Below, in pieces: positions 9,100 to 17,693 of a stretch of 64,000 nt of DNA. This DNA is from Deferribacter autotrophicus. Its GTDB lineage: Bacteria > Chrysiogenota > Deferribacteres > Deferribacterales > Deferribacteraceae. The stretch lies in assembly GCF_008362905.1 (NCBI RefSeq), contig NZ_VFJB01000001.1, positions 62,001 to 126,000 of the forward strand. Reading direction: 5' to 3'. Under the pieces are notes generated by a model, which was not told where the DNA came from, ran no database searches, and saw only the letters and a list, made by a program, of their open reading frames with translations. Within the stretch, counting starts at the first letter, position 1. Every line of letters starts with the position of its first letter. The translations under genes and the position numbers were made by a program.

Positions 9100-9798
9100 T
9101 TATACGGCTAAATATCTCTTTTGAATTTCTTCATTTTCTTTCAATATACTTGCACTACCACTGTAGACAATTTTTCCCTTATCTATCACATAACCCCTAT
9201 CAGATATGCTTAATGCAAAATATGCATTTTGCTCAGCTAACAAAATAGTAACATTTTCCTTTAATCTAACTATTATCTCTGCCAATTGCTCCACAATTAC
9301 AGGTGCCAATCCCTCACAAGGTTCATCTAATAACAATAGTTTTGGATTTGTAGCCATTGCTCTGGCTATTGTTACCATCTGCTGCTCTCCTCCACTTAGC
9401 TCCCCACCTTTTTTATTTCTCAACTTTTTTAGAAGAGGAAACATTTCAAACAAATCTTCCACTTGCCACTTAATATCCGCTTTATTAACAGCACTAAATG
9501 CAACTTCTAAATTTTCTAAAACCGTTAAATCGGCAAAAACTCTCCTATCCTCAGGAACATAACCTATTCCCAACCTAATGTTTTTAAACGTCCTATTATT
9601 GGTAATATCTTTATCTTCAAAAGTAATTTTGCCTTTTCTCGGATGCAAATATCCCACAATGCTTTTAAAAGTTGTAGATTTACCGGCGCCATTTCTGCCA
9701 AGCAAGCAAACGATCTCACCCTCATTTACATGTAAATCAACTCCCTGAATCACATAACTTTCGCCATAATAAACATGAATATCCTTAACTGATAACAT
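9100..9798 (-). CDS. livF: Branched-chain amino acid ABC transporter ATP-binding protein LivF
   Basis: One of the two ATPase subunits of the high-affinity Leu/Ile/Val importer. The 232-aa protein shows Walker A GRNGAGKST (about 33-41), the signature LSGGEQQ (about 134), Walker B LLLLDEPCEGLAP and the H-loop-equivalent LAEQNA, a substitution usual in LivF. I place the start at the ATG at 9798, preceded by an AGGTGG site, rather than the GTG pair upstream. It overlaps the 3' end of livG by 14 bases and is the last gene of the livKHMGF operon. Confidence 0.95.
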   Translation of the reverse strand: MLSVKDIHVYYGESYVIQGVDLHVNEGEIVCLLGRNGAGKSTTFKSIVGYLHPRKGKITFEDKDITNNRTFKNIRLGIGYVPEDRRVFADLTVLENLEVAFSAVNKADIKWQVEDLFEMFPLLKKLRNKKGGELSGGEQQMVTIARAMATNPKLLLLDEPCEGLAPVIVEQLAEIIVRLKENVTILLAEQNAYFALSISDRGYVIDKGKIVYSGSASILKENEEIQKRYLAV

Positions 9799-10564
9799 AA
9801 TCCGCACCACCTAAATAAGCTTCTCGAACACGTTCATTTTCCCTTATTTCATAAGGAGTTCCGGAAGCTAACAACTCACCCTGATGAAGCACATATATAT
9901 AATCGGAAATTCCAAACACCACATTCATGTCATGCTCTGTTATTAAAATTGTAGTATTTGTTTTTTCGTTTAGATCTTTTATTAATTTTACCATTCTTTC
10001 GGTCTCACTTGGGTTCATTCCTGCAGTCGGTTCATCTAACAATATCATTTTTGGGTTTGTGGCCAATGTAATAGCAATTTCCACCCTTCTTTTATCCCCA
10101 TAGGCTAATTCATTAACTTTACTGAAAATAAAATCTTCAAGACCTACCAAATTTAAAATTTCCTTAGCCTCATCATATAGATCCTTTTTATTCTTGAGAT
10201 TATCCCAAAATTTAAGATACTTACCATCCCTTATTAAAAGGGGGATAAAAATGTTTTCAATTACTGTAAGATCTTCAAAAATATTTGTTATTTGAAATGA
10301 TCTGCACAAACCAGCTTTTACCACTTTATCTGCTTTAAAATTTGTAATATCTAATCCATCAAAAATTATTTTTCCCATATTGGGAATTACTCCACCTGAT
10401 ATTACATTGTAAAATGTAGTTTTACCTGCACCGTTGGGACCTATTAATGCAGCAATTTTACCTGTTTCAACGGACAAACTTATACCTTTTAACACTTTAA
10501 ATTTGCCATAAGAAAAATGCAAATTTTCTACCTGTAATATCTTACTTTCTTGTGATGTACTCAT
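9785..10564 (-). CDS. livG: Branched-chain amino acid ABC transporter ATP-binding protein LivG
   Basis: Second ATPase of the importer, about 259 aa from the ATG at 10564. It carries Walker A GPNGAGKTT, the variant signature LAYGDKRR characteristic of LivG, Walker B MILLDEPTAGMNP and the switch ITEHDMNVV. The start overlaps the end of livM by 23 bases. A longer frame begins 39 bases further upstream but would overlap livM by 62 bases and lacks family conservation at its N-terminus. It works with LivF at the cytoplasmic face of LivHM. Confidence 0.94.
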   Translation of the reverse strand: MSTSQESKILQVENLHFSYGKFKVLKGISLSVETGKIAALIGPNGAGKTTFYNVISGGVIPNMGKIIFDGLDITNFKADKVVKAGLCRSFQITNIFEDLTVIENIFIPLLIRDGKYLKFWDNLKNKKDLYDEAKEILNLVGLEDFIFSKVNELAYGDKRRVEIAITLATNPKMILLDEPTAGMNPSETERMVKLIKDLNEKTNTTILITEHDMNVVFGISDYIYVLHQGELLASGTPYEIRENERVREAYLGGADYVIS

Positions 10565-11477
10565 AAATCGTCCCAAAAACTCCCTTTGGAAAAAATAAAA
10601 CAATGGGGATTAATATTGTTCCTAAAAAAAACATCCAGTTTTCAGTAAATCTTAAAATAATCTGTTCAAGAATAAAAAACAACGCTGCTCCGCCCAACGG
10701 TCCTAAAAAAACCGTAGAACCGCCCAAAATTGTCATGATTACCGGTTTTGCAGAAAAGCTCCAATGAAGAAAATCCGGTGTGGCCATACTACTAAACAAT
10801 GAAAATAAAAATCCGCAAGCCCCGGCAATTGTCCCAGATATAACAAACATTATTAATCTAATTTTGGCAATATTTCCCCCAACATAATAAAGTCTATTCT
10901 TATTTTCTCTCATCCCTTTCAAAAGTAAGCCAAAAGAAGAATTAACCACTTTCCACATAATTAAAATAAAAATTACAGTAATAAATAACACGAACAAATA
11001 CATATTTACCGGTGAAAACAATGTAATTTCATAACTCATTATTTTAATATCAGGAATATTCATGATAGGTAATCCATCACTACCACCCGTAATTTCTCTA
11101 TAATTATGAGCGAAGGTAAAAATCATCATACCTAAGCCCAAAGTTATCATTGCAAAAAATATTTCATCATGCCTGATACTTAACAAACCAAAAAATAGAG
11201 CAAAAACTGCAGATATAATCATACATATTAATAAAACCATTAGCAGTGAAGAAAAATCACTATTTAATAAGAATGCCGTAGTGTATGCTCCAATACCAAA
11301 AAATGCAGCATGGCCAAATGATAGAAGTCCAGAATATCCCATCAATAAATTAAAACTCATGGCAAAAAGTCCCATAATTAATATTTCACTAAATATCATT
11401 ACCCAAAACGTTGGTAAAAATACCGGCAATATTCCGACTACTAATAAAAATAAAATTATCAAATATTTTTTCTTCAT
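10542..11477 (-). CDS. livM: Branched-chain amino acid ABC transporter permease LivM
   Basis: Inner-membrane permease of 311 aa with about eight to nine hydrophobic segments and the LivM hallmark near residues 45-65, NLLMGYSGLLSFGHAAFFGI. The EITGGSDGLP loop near residue 130 is also typical. The ATG overlaps the last base of the livH stop codon (TAATG), so translation is coupled. It pairs with LivH to form the transmembrane channel. Confidence 0.94.
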   Translation of the reverse strand: MKKKYLIILFLLVVGILPVFLPTFWVMIFSEILIMGLFAMSFNLLMGYSGLLSFGHAAFFGIGAYTTAFLLNSDFSSLLMVLLICMIISAVFALFFGLLSIRHDEIFFAMITLGLGMMIFTFAHNYREITGGSDGLPIMNIPDIKIMSYEITLFSPVNMYLFVLFITVIFILIMWKVVNSSFGLLLKGMRENKNRLYYVGGNIAKIRLIMFVISGTIAGACGFLFSLFSSMATPDFLHWSFSAKPVIMTILGGSTVFLGPLGGAALFFILEQIILRFTENWMFFLGTILIPIVLFFPKGVFGTIYEYITRK

Positions 11478-12337
11478 TATGTTCCCTTTTTAAATAAACC
11501 TGTTGGTCTTACAATCAATATCAAAATCAATAAAATGTATGGTAAAGCCATCTGAAGCCTTCCCGCAAAAACGGTCCCAAAGGATTCCAATAACCCAATA
11601 AACATAGCACCTACAAATGCACCTGTAAAACTGCCAAAGCCACCTACTACGACCACTATAAAACTTTCTATTATTATCCTCTCACCCATAGATGGAGCCA
11701 AACTCTGATGAGGAGCAGCCAAAGCACCACCTAACGCTGACAACCATGTGCCAAACGCAAAAACCGATGTAAATACAAATGAAACATTAATCCCCACACC
11801 CTCAGCCATCTCCTTGTCTAAAGCAGAAGCCCTTATCATTTTTCCATATTTTGTAAACTTAAAAAACATCAGTAGACTTAAACCAATTAATGGCCCTATA
11901 ATTATTAAAAACAATCGATAAACAGGATAAGTATGATTAAAGACATTAATTACTCCGGATAAAATTAAAGGAGGTTCAACTACATAATACCCCGGCCCCC
12001 AAATCAGCCTTACAGCATCATCCAGTACTAGCAGTATTGCAAATGTTAGTAACAACTGAAAAGATATATCTCTGTCATAAATCTTTCTTAATAAAAACCT
12101 TTCAACTACCAACCCTAAAATCGCTACTAAAATAGGACCAATAATAATTCCAATCCAAAAAGATTTAACTAAATTCATAAATTGCATACACAAATAAGCA
12201 CCCAACATAAAAAAGGACCCATGTGCAAAATTCAACACTCCTAATACACCGAAAATGATTGTTAACCCTATCGATATAAGGAAAAGGAGCATCCCCCAAC
12301 TTAAACCGTTAAATAAATTTAAAACAAATGTTTCCAT
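11477..12337 (-). CDS. livH: Branched-chain amino acid ABC transporter permease LivH
   Basis: Inner-membrane permease of 286 aa. The N-terminal region GLSWGMLLFLISIGLTIIFG followed by VLNFAHGSFFMLGAY is diagnostic of LivH, as is VVGGFGSFTGAFVGA near residue 230. It lies downstream of livK across a 36-base spacer that contains a strong hairpin, which probably lowers expression of the membrane and ATPase genes relative to the binding protein. Confidence 0.94.
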   Translation of the reverse strand: METFVLNLFNGLSWGMLLFLISIGLTIIFGVLGVLNFAHGSFFMLGAYLCMQFMNLVKSFWIGIIIGPILVAILGLVVERFLLRKIYDRDISFQLLLTFAILLVLDDAVRLIWGPGYYVVEPPLILSGVINVFNHTYPVYRLFLIIIGPLIGLSLLMFFKFTKYGKMIRASALDKEMAEGVGINVSFVFTSVFAFGTWLSALGGALAAPHQSLAPSMGERIIIESFIVVVVGGFGSFTGAFVGAMFIGLLESFGTVFAGRLQMALPYILLILILIVRPTGLFKKGT

Positions 12338-12352
12338 AAAACCCCTTTTAAC

Positions 12353-12375
12353 AAGAGGCGGAAATACCGCCTCTT
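12353..12375 (-). terminator. Hairpin between livK and livH (partial terminator or 3' stabiliser)
   Basis: A perfect 9-bp stem (AAGAGGCGG at 12353-12361 and CCGCCTCTT at 12367-12375) with a 5-base loop begins within the livK stop codon. On the minus strand it is followed by GTTAAAAGGGG rather than a U-run, so it is better read as an attenuator or mRNA-stabilising stem that favours the abundant binding protein. Confidence 0.65.
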
Positions 12376-13594
12376 ATTTCATCCTACATTCAGTTTCTTC
12401 AATCGGCCTTGTAACACCTATTCCATCAAATACTTTAACTGGAGCTAAAATAGATAATGGTAATTCTTTTAAGTGAAATGTTTGTCCCCAGTGAGCATCT
12501 GTTATTGCTTGATGATCTTCAGCTCTGATTTCCACCATACCAGCAGGCAGTTCTATCTTTAAACCTTCAAGTGCCTTGATAACTGCCATTTTATTCGTTG
12601 TTCCAGCTTTTTCTGCTGCCTTTTTAAATGCATAAGTTGCAGCATATGCCCCATGAGCATTGTATGATGGATAAGCTCCATATTTATCATAATAACTTTT
12701 CACAAACTTTCTATTTAACTCACTATTATTTGCCAAAAACCAATATCTCGTACCAACCCAGATGCCGTCAGGCATCTTGTCTCCAAGAGCGGTCAATACC
12801 TCTGTTGCAGCCCCTAAAGACATCAACACCTTGTATTTACCATTAAAGAATCCCATCTCCTTTGCCTGTCTCACAAAATCTATCAAATTACCACCCCATA
12901 AAGATATGAATACTCCATCCGGATTAGAATTCATTATTTTAGTGATATAAGAACTAAAATCAGTAGTTTTAAACGGTGGAAAAGCTACTTCTGAATCGCT
13001 AAAAAATTCAACATCCGGCTTCATTTGCTTTAAATATTTTTTAAAATATTCCCAGGACTGATGGCCAAAAGCATAATCTGGACCTACAGTAGTCCACTTT
13101 TTAGCATCCATTTGTGATGCTAATGTTGCTGCAGCTTTAACATTTTGAGCCAGATTTAATGAGATACGAAATACATATTTATTACACAACTTACCTGTAA
13201 CATCAGGTGTTGCAGCATGTGTAATAATAAGAGGCGTTTTCATTTTAGGTATGGAAGGAACTACTGTCTTTGCCACACCACTAGAATCCAACCCTATCAA
13301 AATATCAACTTTCTCTTGATAAACCAACTTTCTAATTGCCCTTAAAGCAACATCAGGCTTTCCAGTAGAATCTTCAAAATAACCTTTAACAGGTCTACCA
13401 AGGATTCCACCATTTTTATTTATTTCTTCTATTGCAAGTTCAGCACCTTGTTTTGCAAATTGCCCATATGTAGAAAACGGACCTGACATAATGTAAACAT
13501 ATCCAATTTTAATTGGCTTTGCAGCAAAAGACATGACAGCAACTGAAAGCAGGAAAATAATTGTCATTAAAAGTACATTTCTTACTTTACTCAT
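12374..13594 (-). CDS. livK: Branched-chain amino acid ABC transporter periplasmic binding protein LivK
   Basis: The 406-aa precursor begins with a Sec signal peptide (about residues 1-25, hydrophobic core then SFAAK). The mature part is a type I periplasmic binding fold with the family opening IKIGYVYIMSGPFSTYGQFAKQ and GAELAIEEINKNGGILGRP. It delivers Leu, Ile, Val or a related substrate to LivHM. The exact ligand cannot be set from sequence, since close relatives bind amides or urea. First gene of the operon, with a GGGAGG ribosome binding site. Confidence 0.92.
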   Translation of the reverse strand: MSKVRNVLLMTIIFLLSVAVMSFAAKPIKIGYVYIMSGPFSTYGQFAKQGAELAIEEINKNGGILGRPVKGYFEDSTGKPDVALRAIRKLVYQEKVDILIGLDSSGVAKTVVPSIPKMKTPLIITHAATPDVTGKLCNKYVFRISLNLAQNVKAAATLASQMDAKKWTTVGPDYAFGHQSWEYFKKYLKQMKPDVEFFSDSEVAFPPFKTTDFSSYITKIMNSNPDGVFISLWGGNLIDFVRQAKEMGFFNGKYKVLMSLGAATEVLTALGDKMPDGIWVGTRYWFLANNSELNRKFVKSYYDKYGAYPSYNAHGAYAATYAFKKAAEKAGTTNKMAVIKALEGLKIELPAGMVEIRAEDHQAITDAHWGQTFHLKELPLSILAPVKVFDGIGVTRPIEETECRMK

Positions 13595-13637
13595 TACATC
13601 CTCCCATAGGCATTTTTAAAAACTCCCCACAATAAAT

Positions 13638-13667
13638 TTTATAACATATTTTTATTTTAAAACACAA
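13638..13667 (-). promoter_or_regulatory. Possible livK promoter
   Basis: On the minus strand TTGTGT (13662-13667) and TATAAA (13638-13643) are separated by 18 bases and lie 44-73 bases upstream of the livK start. The match to the sigma-70 consensus is moderate. The sequence lies in the divergent livK-glpK intergenic region. Confidence 0.35.
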
Positions 13668-13741
13668 GTAGTTTTTTTTATTTAAATATTTTCATAAAAA
13701 TGATATTATGAAATAGATTCATTTATAATAAGGGGGACATA

Positions 13742-15223
13742 ATGTCTAAGTATGTTTTAGCACTGGATTTAGGAACAACTGGAAATAAGGCTATTGTTTT
13801 TGATAAACAAGGGAATACTATAGCATCTGAGTATTCTGAATTTCCACAAATTTTTCCTAAAGAAGGCTGGGTAGAACATAACCCTAACGATATATGGGAA
13901 ACTGCACTAAAAGTCATTGCTATTGTCATTGAAAAAGTTGGTGCAGAAAATATTCAGGCCATTGGCATTACCAACCAAAGAGAAACAACTATAATCTGGG
14001 ATAAAAAAACAGGGAAACCTTTATATAACGCTATTGTTTGGCAATGCAGAAGAACCGAAAACATATGTAAACATTTTTCTCAACTCAAAAAATTAATTAA
14101 AGAAAAAACAGGTTTATTTTTAGACCCATATTTTAGCGCCACAAAAATAAAGTGGCTTATTGATAATGTAGAAGATGTAAATAAAAAGGTAAAATCAAAA
14201 GATGCACTTTTTGGCACAGTGGATTCCTGGATTTTATATAACCTAACTGCAGGAAAATGCCATGCTACCGATATTACAAATGCATCAAGAACAATGATTT
14301 TCAATATAAAGACATTAGAATATGATGAAGAACTTTTGAATCTCTTTGAAATTCCAAGACATTTACTACCGCAGGTTTTCCCTAGCAATCATTTATTTGG
14401 TTATACAGACAAAAAACTATTTGGCAAAGAAATACCCATCGCAGGCATTATAGGCGATCAACAGGCATCCCTATTCGCCCATGGTGGATGGCGAAACGGT
14501 TTGATTAAAAATACATATGGAACTGGCCTATTTATGATGACATCCACTAAAAACAAAATCTATTACTCAGATAATCTTATTAGCACAATAGCTTGGCAAA
14601 TTGATAAAGATGTAGAGTATGCTCTGGAAGGTAGTATATTTGTCGGTGGATCATTAATTCAGTGGTTAAGAGATGGACTAGGAATAATAAATGACACAAA
14701 AGAAGTGGAAGATTTAGCCAAAAAAGTTAATTCTTCTGAAAACGTTGTTTTTGTACCTGCATTAACCGGACTTGGTGCACCCTACTGGGATCCATCTGCA
14801 AGAGGGTTGATAATTGGAATTACAAGGGGAACCACTAAAGAACATATAGCAAGAGCTGCTCTTGAAGGAATAGCATTTCAAACTCGTGACGTATTTGAAG
14901 AATTTGTCAAAACAACAAAAAATGAAATAGATTTTTCAACACTTGCAGTGGATGGTGGTGCTTCCAAAAACAATTTTTTAATGCAATTTCAAGCTGATAT
15001 CTTAGGAATTGATATAGAAAGACCCTATATTACCGAATCCACTGCATTGGGTGCTGCTGCTATGGCTGCCATATCCACAGGTTTCTGGGACAAAAATAAT
15101 ATCCTCAAAATAAGAGAAATTGAAAAAGAATTTAAACCGAAAATGGATAATAAAACACGTAAAAAAATATATAACAAATGGCTAAATGCATTACAAAGAA
15201 GTTTAAATTGGGCTAAAGATTAA
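13742..15223 (+). CDS. glpK: Glycerol kinase
   Basis: Phosphorylates glycerol to sn-glycerol 3-phosphate with ATP in the cytoplasm. The 493-aa length is standard for GlpK. The protein opens with YVLALDLGTTGNKAIVFD (phosphate-binding loop of FGGY kinases) and shows NQRETT near residue 80, IVWQCRRT near 100, GDQQASLF near 240 and the C-terminal ADP loop DGGASKNNFLMQ near 404. A strong AAGGGGG site precedes the start. No glpF or glpD is adjacent. Glycerol may come from lipid breakdown, which would match the fatty-acid genes in the same window. Confidence 0.95.
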   Translation: MSKYVLALDLGTTGNKAIVFDKQGNTIASEYSEFPQIFPKEGWVEHNPNDIWETALKVIAIVIEKVGAENIQAIGITNQRETTIIWDKKTGKPLYNAIVWQCRRTENICKHFSQLKKLIKEKTGLFLDPYFSATKIKWLIDNVEDVNKKVKSKDALFGTVDSWILYNLTAGKCHATDITNASRTMIFNIKTLEYDEELLNLFEIPRHLLPQVFPSNHLFGYTDKKLFGKEIPIAGIIGDQQASLFAHGGWRNGLIKNTYGTGLFMMTSTKNKIYYSDNLISTIAWQIDKDVEYALEGSIFVGGSLIQWLRDGLGIINDTKEVEDLAKKVNSSENVVFVPALTGLGAPYWDPSARGLIIGITRGTTKEHIARAALEGIAFQTRDVFEEFVKTTKNEIDFSTLAVDGGASKNNFLMQFQADILGIDIERPYITESTALGAAAMAAISTGFWDKNNILKIREIEKEFKPKMDNKTRKKIYNKWLNALQRSLNWAKD

Positions 15224-15463
15224 TAAAAATGGTAGCTCAGCCTAGAATACTATAATGAATATTCTTATATCAGAATTTAACTTTTTTCTTTATTTTTTTA
15301 CACTTATTAAATTTCTCATCGTAAACATTAGCACTATTTATACATACTAGAAAGTATGTTTAGAGTTAAATTACTTAAAATATATACCAAATTTAAGACA
15401 CTCAAATACAGGAATAATAAGTAAAAGGAGACATACTTACAAAAAGTTACATTTTAGAATTAT

Positions 15464-15491
15464 TTGACCAATATTTTAAACTTGATATAAT
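15464..15491 (+). promoter_or_regulatory. Promoter of the HAD-hydrolase/flavin oxidoreductase pair
   Basis: TTGACC at 15464-15469 and a perfect TATAAT at 15486-15491 are separated by 16 bases, 28 bases before the start codon at 15519, with an AAGGAGG site in between. This is the best sigma-70-type promoter match I saw on the plus strand of this area. Confidence 0.7.
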
Positions 15492-15518
15492 TAAAGTATA
15501 CCATTTAAGGAGGATAAA

Positions 15519-16205
15519 ATGGTGGTTTTATCTTTTGATGTCTATGGCACGCTAATTGATACGAAAGGAGTTTTTGATGAGATTGTCTCTATTGTAAAAG
15601 ATGAAAAGCTTGCTTTACATGTCACCGATTTGTGGAGACAAAAACAACTTGAGTATTCATTTAGAAGAGCGTTAATGCAAAACTACGTCGATTTTTCTGT
15701 CTGCACAAAACAGGCTCTCGAGTATGTAAACAATTACTTTAATTTGAATATAAGTGAAGATGAAATGAAAATACTGCTTGAGAAATATAAAAATCTTCCA
15801 CCATTTGATGATGTGATTAGTTCGTTAAATGAATTAATGAATCTTGAAGTCAAAATGTATGCTTTCTCAAACGGTAAACCTGAAGATTTGAATATTCTCC
15901 TTAATAATGCTGGGATTATTGATTATTTCGAAGGAATTATAAGCGTTGATGATATAAAATCTTTTAAACCAAATCCTGCTGTCTATGCTCATTTTTTAAG
16001 AAGCTCAAAAGCTGAAAGAGAAAAGGCTTTCATGATTTCTGCTAATCCTTTTGATGTTATAGGTGCAATTTCTGCTGGGATGTCAGCAGTATGGGTGAAT
16101 AGAGGCGGGAAGATTATATTTGATCCGTGGGAACTTAAACCAACTTTTACAATCAATTCTTTGAGAGAACTGCCAATATTATTGAAAGATAATTATAGCT
16201 GTTAG
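15519..16205 (+). CDS. HAD-superfamily hydrolase, haloacid dehalogenase type II-like
   Basis: A cytoplasmic 228-aa hydrolase. Motif I is SFDVYGTLID (nucleophile Asp7), motif II FSNGK near residue 118, motif III Lys in SFKPNPAVY near residue 150, and motif IV around MISANPFDVIGA near 170. The FDVYGTL start and the SANPFD motif are characteristic of the L-2-haloacid dehalogenase subfamily, which also includes phosphatases with other substrates. It is followed 30 bases later by the flavin oxidoreductase gene, so the two probably form an operon. Confidence 0.85.
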   Translation: MVVLSFDVYGTLIDTKGVFDEIVSIVKDEKLALHVTDLWRQKQLEYSFRRALMQNYVDFSVCTKQALEYVNNYFNLNISEDEMKILLEKYKNLPPFDDVISSLNELMNLEVKMYAFSNGKPEDLNILLNNAGIIDYFEGIISVDDIKSFKPNPAVYAHFLRSSKAEREKAFMISANPFDVIGAISAGMSAVWVNRGGKIIFDPWELKPTFTINSLRELPILLKDNYSC

Positions 16206-16235
16206 TTTTAAAAATATTTTTAAGTGGAGGAGTAA

Positions 16236-17345
16236 ATGATTTTTAGCAATTTTAAAATTGGTAATCTTAATCTGAAAAACAGAACCATAAGGTCTGCAAC
16301 GTGGGAGGGTATGTGCGATAGTGATGGTAAACCGACTGAGCGTTTAATTAATTTGTATGAACAGCTTGCTGAAAATGAGGTTGCACTTATAATCACTGGT
16401 TATGCTTATGTAAGCCAGGATGGTATTCAACTACCTGGTATGCTCGGTGTTCATGATGATAACAACATTTCTGCTTTAAAGGAACTTGTTGATAAGGTGC
16501 ATGAAAAAGGCGGCAAGATAGCAGTACAACTTGTTCATGCTGGTGGACAGGCAAACAGAAAATCTTCTGGACTCCAGCCTATTGCTCCATCTGCAGTGGA
16601 GTTTCCAAGCTATTCAGAAGTGCCAAAGGAAATGACCATAGATGATATAAAAAGAGTAATCGCTGACTTTGGCAAAGCTGCAAGAAGGGTAAAAGAAGCA
16701 GGATTTGATGCAATTCAGTTGCACGGAGCACACGGATATTTGATTAATCAGTTTTTATCTCCACTTACAAATAAGAGGACTGATGAGTATGGCGGAAGCC
16801 TTAAAAACAGAGTAAGGTTTTTAAAAGAAGTTGTAGCTGAAGTTAGAAATAAAGTAGGTAACGATTATCCTGTATTTATCAAGCTAAATTGTGATGATTT
16901 TTTAGATGGAGGATTTACAATTGATGAGGCTGTAAAAGTAGCTAAAATGCTTGAAGAATGGGGTATAGATGCTATTGAGGTTTCCGGTGGTTCTCCAGCA
17001 TCAAAGGACACCTCTCCAGCAAGATCAAAAATTGATAGTGCTGAGAAAGAAGCTTACCATAAAGAGTTATCTAATAGGATAAAACAAGTGGTTAATATTC
17101 CTGTAGCTGTGGTTGGCGGAATTAGAAGCTTCGAAGTTGCTACTGAGATTATTGATAATGGTTTTGCTGATGCTGTTTCATTTTCAAGACCTTTGATAAG
17201 AGAGCCACATCTAATTAAAAGATGGAAAGAATCTGATAAAACAAAAGCAAAATGTATTTCCTGTAATGGATGTTTTATGCCAGGGATAAAAGAGGGTGGA
17301 ATTTACTGTGTGGTTGAAAAAAGGTTGAAAGATCAGCAAAAATGA
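16236..17345 (+). CDS. Old Yellow Enzyme family NADH:flavin oxidoreductase with C-terminal Cys cluster
   Basis: A 369-aa TIM-barrel flavoprotein that should use FMN to reduce an activated C=C bond. The barrel motifs are IRSATWEGM near residue 20, VQLVHAGGQ near 96, HGAHGYLINQFLSP near 165 and RTDEYGGS near 181. The C-terminus carries four cysteines, spaced C-x2-C-x2-C-x11-C (CISCNGCF onward, near 341). This is close to the Fe-S ligand pattern of 2,4-dienoyl-CoA reductase, but the protein ends where that enzyme would continue into its FAD/NADPH domains. It may therefore be a dienoyl-CoA reductase-like short form. Substrate unknown. Confidence 0.88.
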   Translation: MIFSNFKIGNLNLKNRTIRSATWEGMCDSDGKPTERLINLYEQLAENEVALIITGYAYVSQDGIQLPGMLGVHDDNNISALKELVDKVHEKGGKIAVQLVHAGGQANRKSSGLQPIAPSAVEFPSYSEVPKEMTIDDIKRVIADFGKAARRVKEAGFDAIQLHGAHGYLINQFLSPLTNKRTDEYGGSLKNRVRFLKEVVAEVRNKVGNDYPVFIKLNCDDFLDGGFTIDEAVKVAKMLEEWGIDAIEVSGGSPASKDTSPARSKIDSAEKEAYHKELSNRIKQVVNIPVAVVGGIRSFEVATEIIDNGFADAVSFSRPLIREPHLIKRWKESDKTKAKCISCNGCFMPGIKEGGIYCVVEKRLKDQQK

Positions 17346-17385
17346 TGTAAATTTACTTGAAGTTAAATTTAAAAATTTGAGATTT

Positions 17386-17458
17386 GGGGCGGTAGCTCAG
17401 CTGGGAGAGCACTACAATGGCATTGTAGGGGTCGGGGGTTCGACTCCCCTCCGCTCCA
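17386..17458 (+). tRNA. tRNA-Ala (anticodon GGC)
   Basis: Full cloverleaf: acceptor GGGGCGG pairs with CCGCTCC (one G-U pair), D-arm GCTC/GAGC, anticodon stem CTACA/TGTAG enclosing loop ATGGCAT with anticodon GGC, and T-arm GGGGG/CCCCT around TTCGACT. The discriminator is A and CCA is not encoded. The 3' 59 bases are part of a 62-bp direct repeat found again at 24665-24726, so this gene is the integration site of a mobile element. Confidence 0.97.
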
Positions 17459-17461
17459 CTC
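17400..17461 (+). repeat. Left attachment site of the integrative element (62-bp direct repeat)
   Basis: From the D-loop of tRNA-Ala to three bases past its 3' end, this sequence is identical over 62 bases to 24665-24726. The tRNA gene stays intact at this end because the element carries a replacement-type copy. Confidence 0.93.
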
Positions 17462-17693
17462 AACGACTCTCTGATAAATAAAGAAAAACGCAACCAACCC
17501 GTGTTTTATAACTCTTGAATAACTCTTCAAAAACCCTTTTTTTGTCAAGAAAGTTGTCAAGAAACTTGACAAATTTCCCCCACCAAAACCCTTGCAAAAT
17601 CTTGAATAACCATTCATTATAAACAAAACAAACCAGTTAGGTTTGGTTAGGTTTCTGTCAAGGCAGTCAATGTTGCTGTAAGGTTGTAACCTG

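Noticed and set aside
13723-13929. Minus-strand frame in the start of glpK.
   Set aside because: Antisense shadow of a well-conserved glycerol kinase.
15231-15245. GGTAGCTCAG-like string resembling a tRNA D-arm after glpK.
   Set aside because: Only about 10 bases match; no acceptor, anticodon or T-arm follows.
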